Source: an uncultured Alkaliphilus sp.
GTDB lineage: Bacteria > Bacillota > Clostridia > Peptostreptococcales > Natronincolaceae
Assembly: GCA_938074565.1 (NCBI GenBank)
Contig: CALJEQ010000006.1
Span: 451,672-515,671 of the forward strand
Length of the DNA: 64,000 nucleotides
Direction: 5' to 3'
In this document: one piece after another, positions 62,570 through 64,000 of the stretch
Layout: each line of letters opens with the position of its first letter
Numbering within the stretch: the first letter of the stretch is position 1
Made by a program: the position numbers and the translations under genes
Notes under the pieces: model-generated
The model's input: the letters and a program-made list of their open reading frames with translations, nothing else
What the model was told of the DNA's origin: nothing
The model's database searches: none

Positions 62570-64000
62570 CTCAAATCCACAATAGTATTGAATGTGAAGA
62601 CCACAGTAATGTGGTCTTCATTTACTATAATTTCCTTTACAAAATTTTGTATAAAACTTTTGATTTCTACTGAAACGTTGTTAGCTACATTCGATTTGAA
62701 ATGTTTGATGGCGTTTAATATGACTTTCTCATCTACTCTATGTGTTAGAGTATTAGAAATTAGGGTGTCTAGTTCGTATTCTAACTCTGCTTTCTCTTCC
62801 TCACGCTGGCTTAGTTGTTTCGTTATACCGTCACTAATTGCACCGCTTTCAACAAATCCAATCAAGTTATTAATAGCTTTATCTTTTTCTCTAAGCTGAC
62901 TTTTAATTAATTCTATTCTATTCGATGCATCATCTTTTTTTAAAGCTTGGTATTTTGTTAGCTCCTCTATTAAGAGAGGAATATTCTTTGGAGAGAATAT
63001 TTTCGCTGTTAATTCTTTAATGATGAATTCCTCAAGGTATTCTTTTCTAATTTCTTTATTTCCGCATCCCACTTTCCCTTTTCTTAATCTATTATTACAT
63101 CGATGAGTAACATATAGAGTTTTATTTCTTCCAGAAAATTTTCTGTTTCCCGCCATAAAATGATTACATATACCACATCTTACTAAACCAGACAGTAGAT
63201 AAACTTCTTCAGCCTTATGTTGACCTGCCTGCCTATTACGCCCTCTTTCTTTGAGTTTTTTTTGCACTTTATTAAACAATTCCTCTTCTATTATGGCAGG
63301 AAAGGCATTTGGTACTCGAATTATCTCTTCTTCAGATTTTGATTTCCAATTATTCCTAGTACCATCAACTGTTTTTGACTGAGCTCTGTTGAATATATAA
63401 GTACCAATGTACTTTTCGTTCCTTAAAATTCCAGAAATACTATTATTGGTAAATAAATTTCCTAATTTAGTCTTATAACCTTTATCATTAAGTGTTTTTA
63501 CGATTCTTTTGTAGCCAAAGCCAAGTTCATACATTTCAAATATCTCTTTGACTATAACCGCTTCCTTAAGGTCTATAACATATTTCATAGTGTCTCTATC
63601 TACATCTAAACCTAACGGAGGAATCCCCCCATTATGAATGCACTTTCCAGCATTAAGTTTCATAACCTTCATCACTTCTCGAGAAAGATTAGCAGAGTAA
63701 TATTCGTTCATACCGTCTATAATAGATTCCATCATTATAGATTCAGGCGAATTATCGATTCTTTCTAAAACACTCCGTATAGATACTTTATTAGTTTCTA
63801 ATTTTCTCTTGTTAATAACCTTATCATAACGATTACGTGAAAACCTATCTAGCTTATGTACCAGAACAATATCGAATGACTTATATTTACTATCAGCAAT
63901 CATTCTTTGAAATTCTGGACGGTTATCATTGGTGGCAGATTTTGCTCTATCGATGTACGTATTAACAATAATTAAGTTATTATCTAATGCATGTTTTTCA
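62254..64000 (-). CDS. Large serine site-specific recombinase, 5' end truncated by window edge; ORF runs antisense into ssrA
   Basis: Reading upstream of the listed M at 63903 continues the frame to the window edge: EKHALDNNLIIVNTYIDRAKSATNDNRPEFQRMIADSKYKSFDIVLVHKLDRFSRN; Recombinase domain GGIPPLGLDVDRD, zinc-ribbon CGICNHFMAGNRK; the last ~115 codons are antisense to ssrA and probably not part of the ancestral protein. Confidence 0.88.
   Translation of the reverse strand, partial: EKHALDNNLIIVNTYIDRAKSATNDNRPEFQRMIADSKYKSFDIVLVHKLDRFSRNRYDKVINKRKLETNKVSIRSVLERIDNSPESIMMESIIDGMNEYYSANLSREVMKVMKLNAGKCIHNGGIPPLGLDVDRDTMKYVIDLKEAVIVKEIFEMYELGFGYKRIVKTLNDKGYKTKLGNLFTNNSISGILRNEKYIGTYIFNRAQSKTVDGTRNNWKSKSEEEIIRVPNAFPAIIEEELFNKVQKKLKERGRNRQAGQHKAEEVYLLSGLVRCGICNHFMAGNRKFSGRNKTLYVTHRCNNRLRKGKVGCGNKEIRKEYLEEFIIKELTAKIFSPKNIPLLIEELTKYQALKKDDASNRIELIKSQLREKDKAINNLIGFVESGAISDGITKQLSQREEEKAELEYELDTLISNTLTHRVDEKVILNAIKHFKSNVANNVSVEIKSFIQNFVKEIIVNEDHITVVFTFNTIVDLSGGGEGNRTPVRRPFTFSFSERSCYFRSHLLQRLTTNSGFNQPQLYNLRSRQPLRRSLHGWRFYPNGRRSGRNELQLGSYCVIIVCVYLFCPVFLRVTKQNTARY

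Noticed and set aside
62485-62899. Plus-strand ORFs 62485-62673 and 62525-62899
   Set aside because: They overlap the 3' end of ssrA and the antisense of the recombinase; no RBS or family features.

Overview
The window is a contiguous piece of a low-GC Gram-positive chromosome. The gene content suggests an amino-acid-fermenting clostridium (inference). Left to right it contains: a fructose PTS operon with general PTS genes (DeoR regulator fragment, fruK, EIIA, EIIBC, ptsH, ptsI); tyrS (-) behind a T-box leader; several poorly characterised secreted or membrane proteins; a ClC-type channel; a large Ter/'biosynthetic module' stress locus (YceG, TelA, AIM24-like, three TerD paralogues, Ca2+ P-type ATPase, CitE-like, a PRTase/PELOTA multidomain protein, HAD phosphatase); a DarT/DarG-type toxin-antitoxin pair with an unknown gene upstream; two DUF2382 proteins; metallophosphoesterase, MBL hydrolase, speD, cheX and trmL; a tandem glycine riboswitch followed by a complete glycine reductase cluster (grdX-trxB-trxA-grdE-grdA-grdB-grdC-grdD) with in-frame UGA/Sec codons in grdA and grdB; rpoN; a glycolytic operon (cggR-gap-pgk-tpiA-gpmI-eno) with a recognisable CggR-type operator, then secG and a membrane pyrophosphatase; a B12-riboswitch-controlled ECF cobalt/nickel transporter; and rnr, a TrkA-C protein, smpB and ssrA (tmRNA). 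At the right edge a large serine recombinase gene runs antisense into the 3' end of ssrA, which looks like the boundary of an integrated element. The regions most worth a second look are the Ter biosynthetic module with its fused enzyme, the DarTG locus with its unknown neighbour, and the ssrA/recombinase junction. I did not find a system I can call clearly undescribed. All calls come from reading the sequence, with no database searches.
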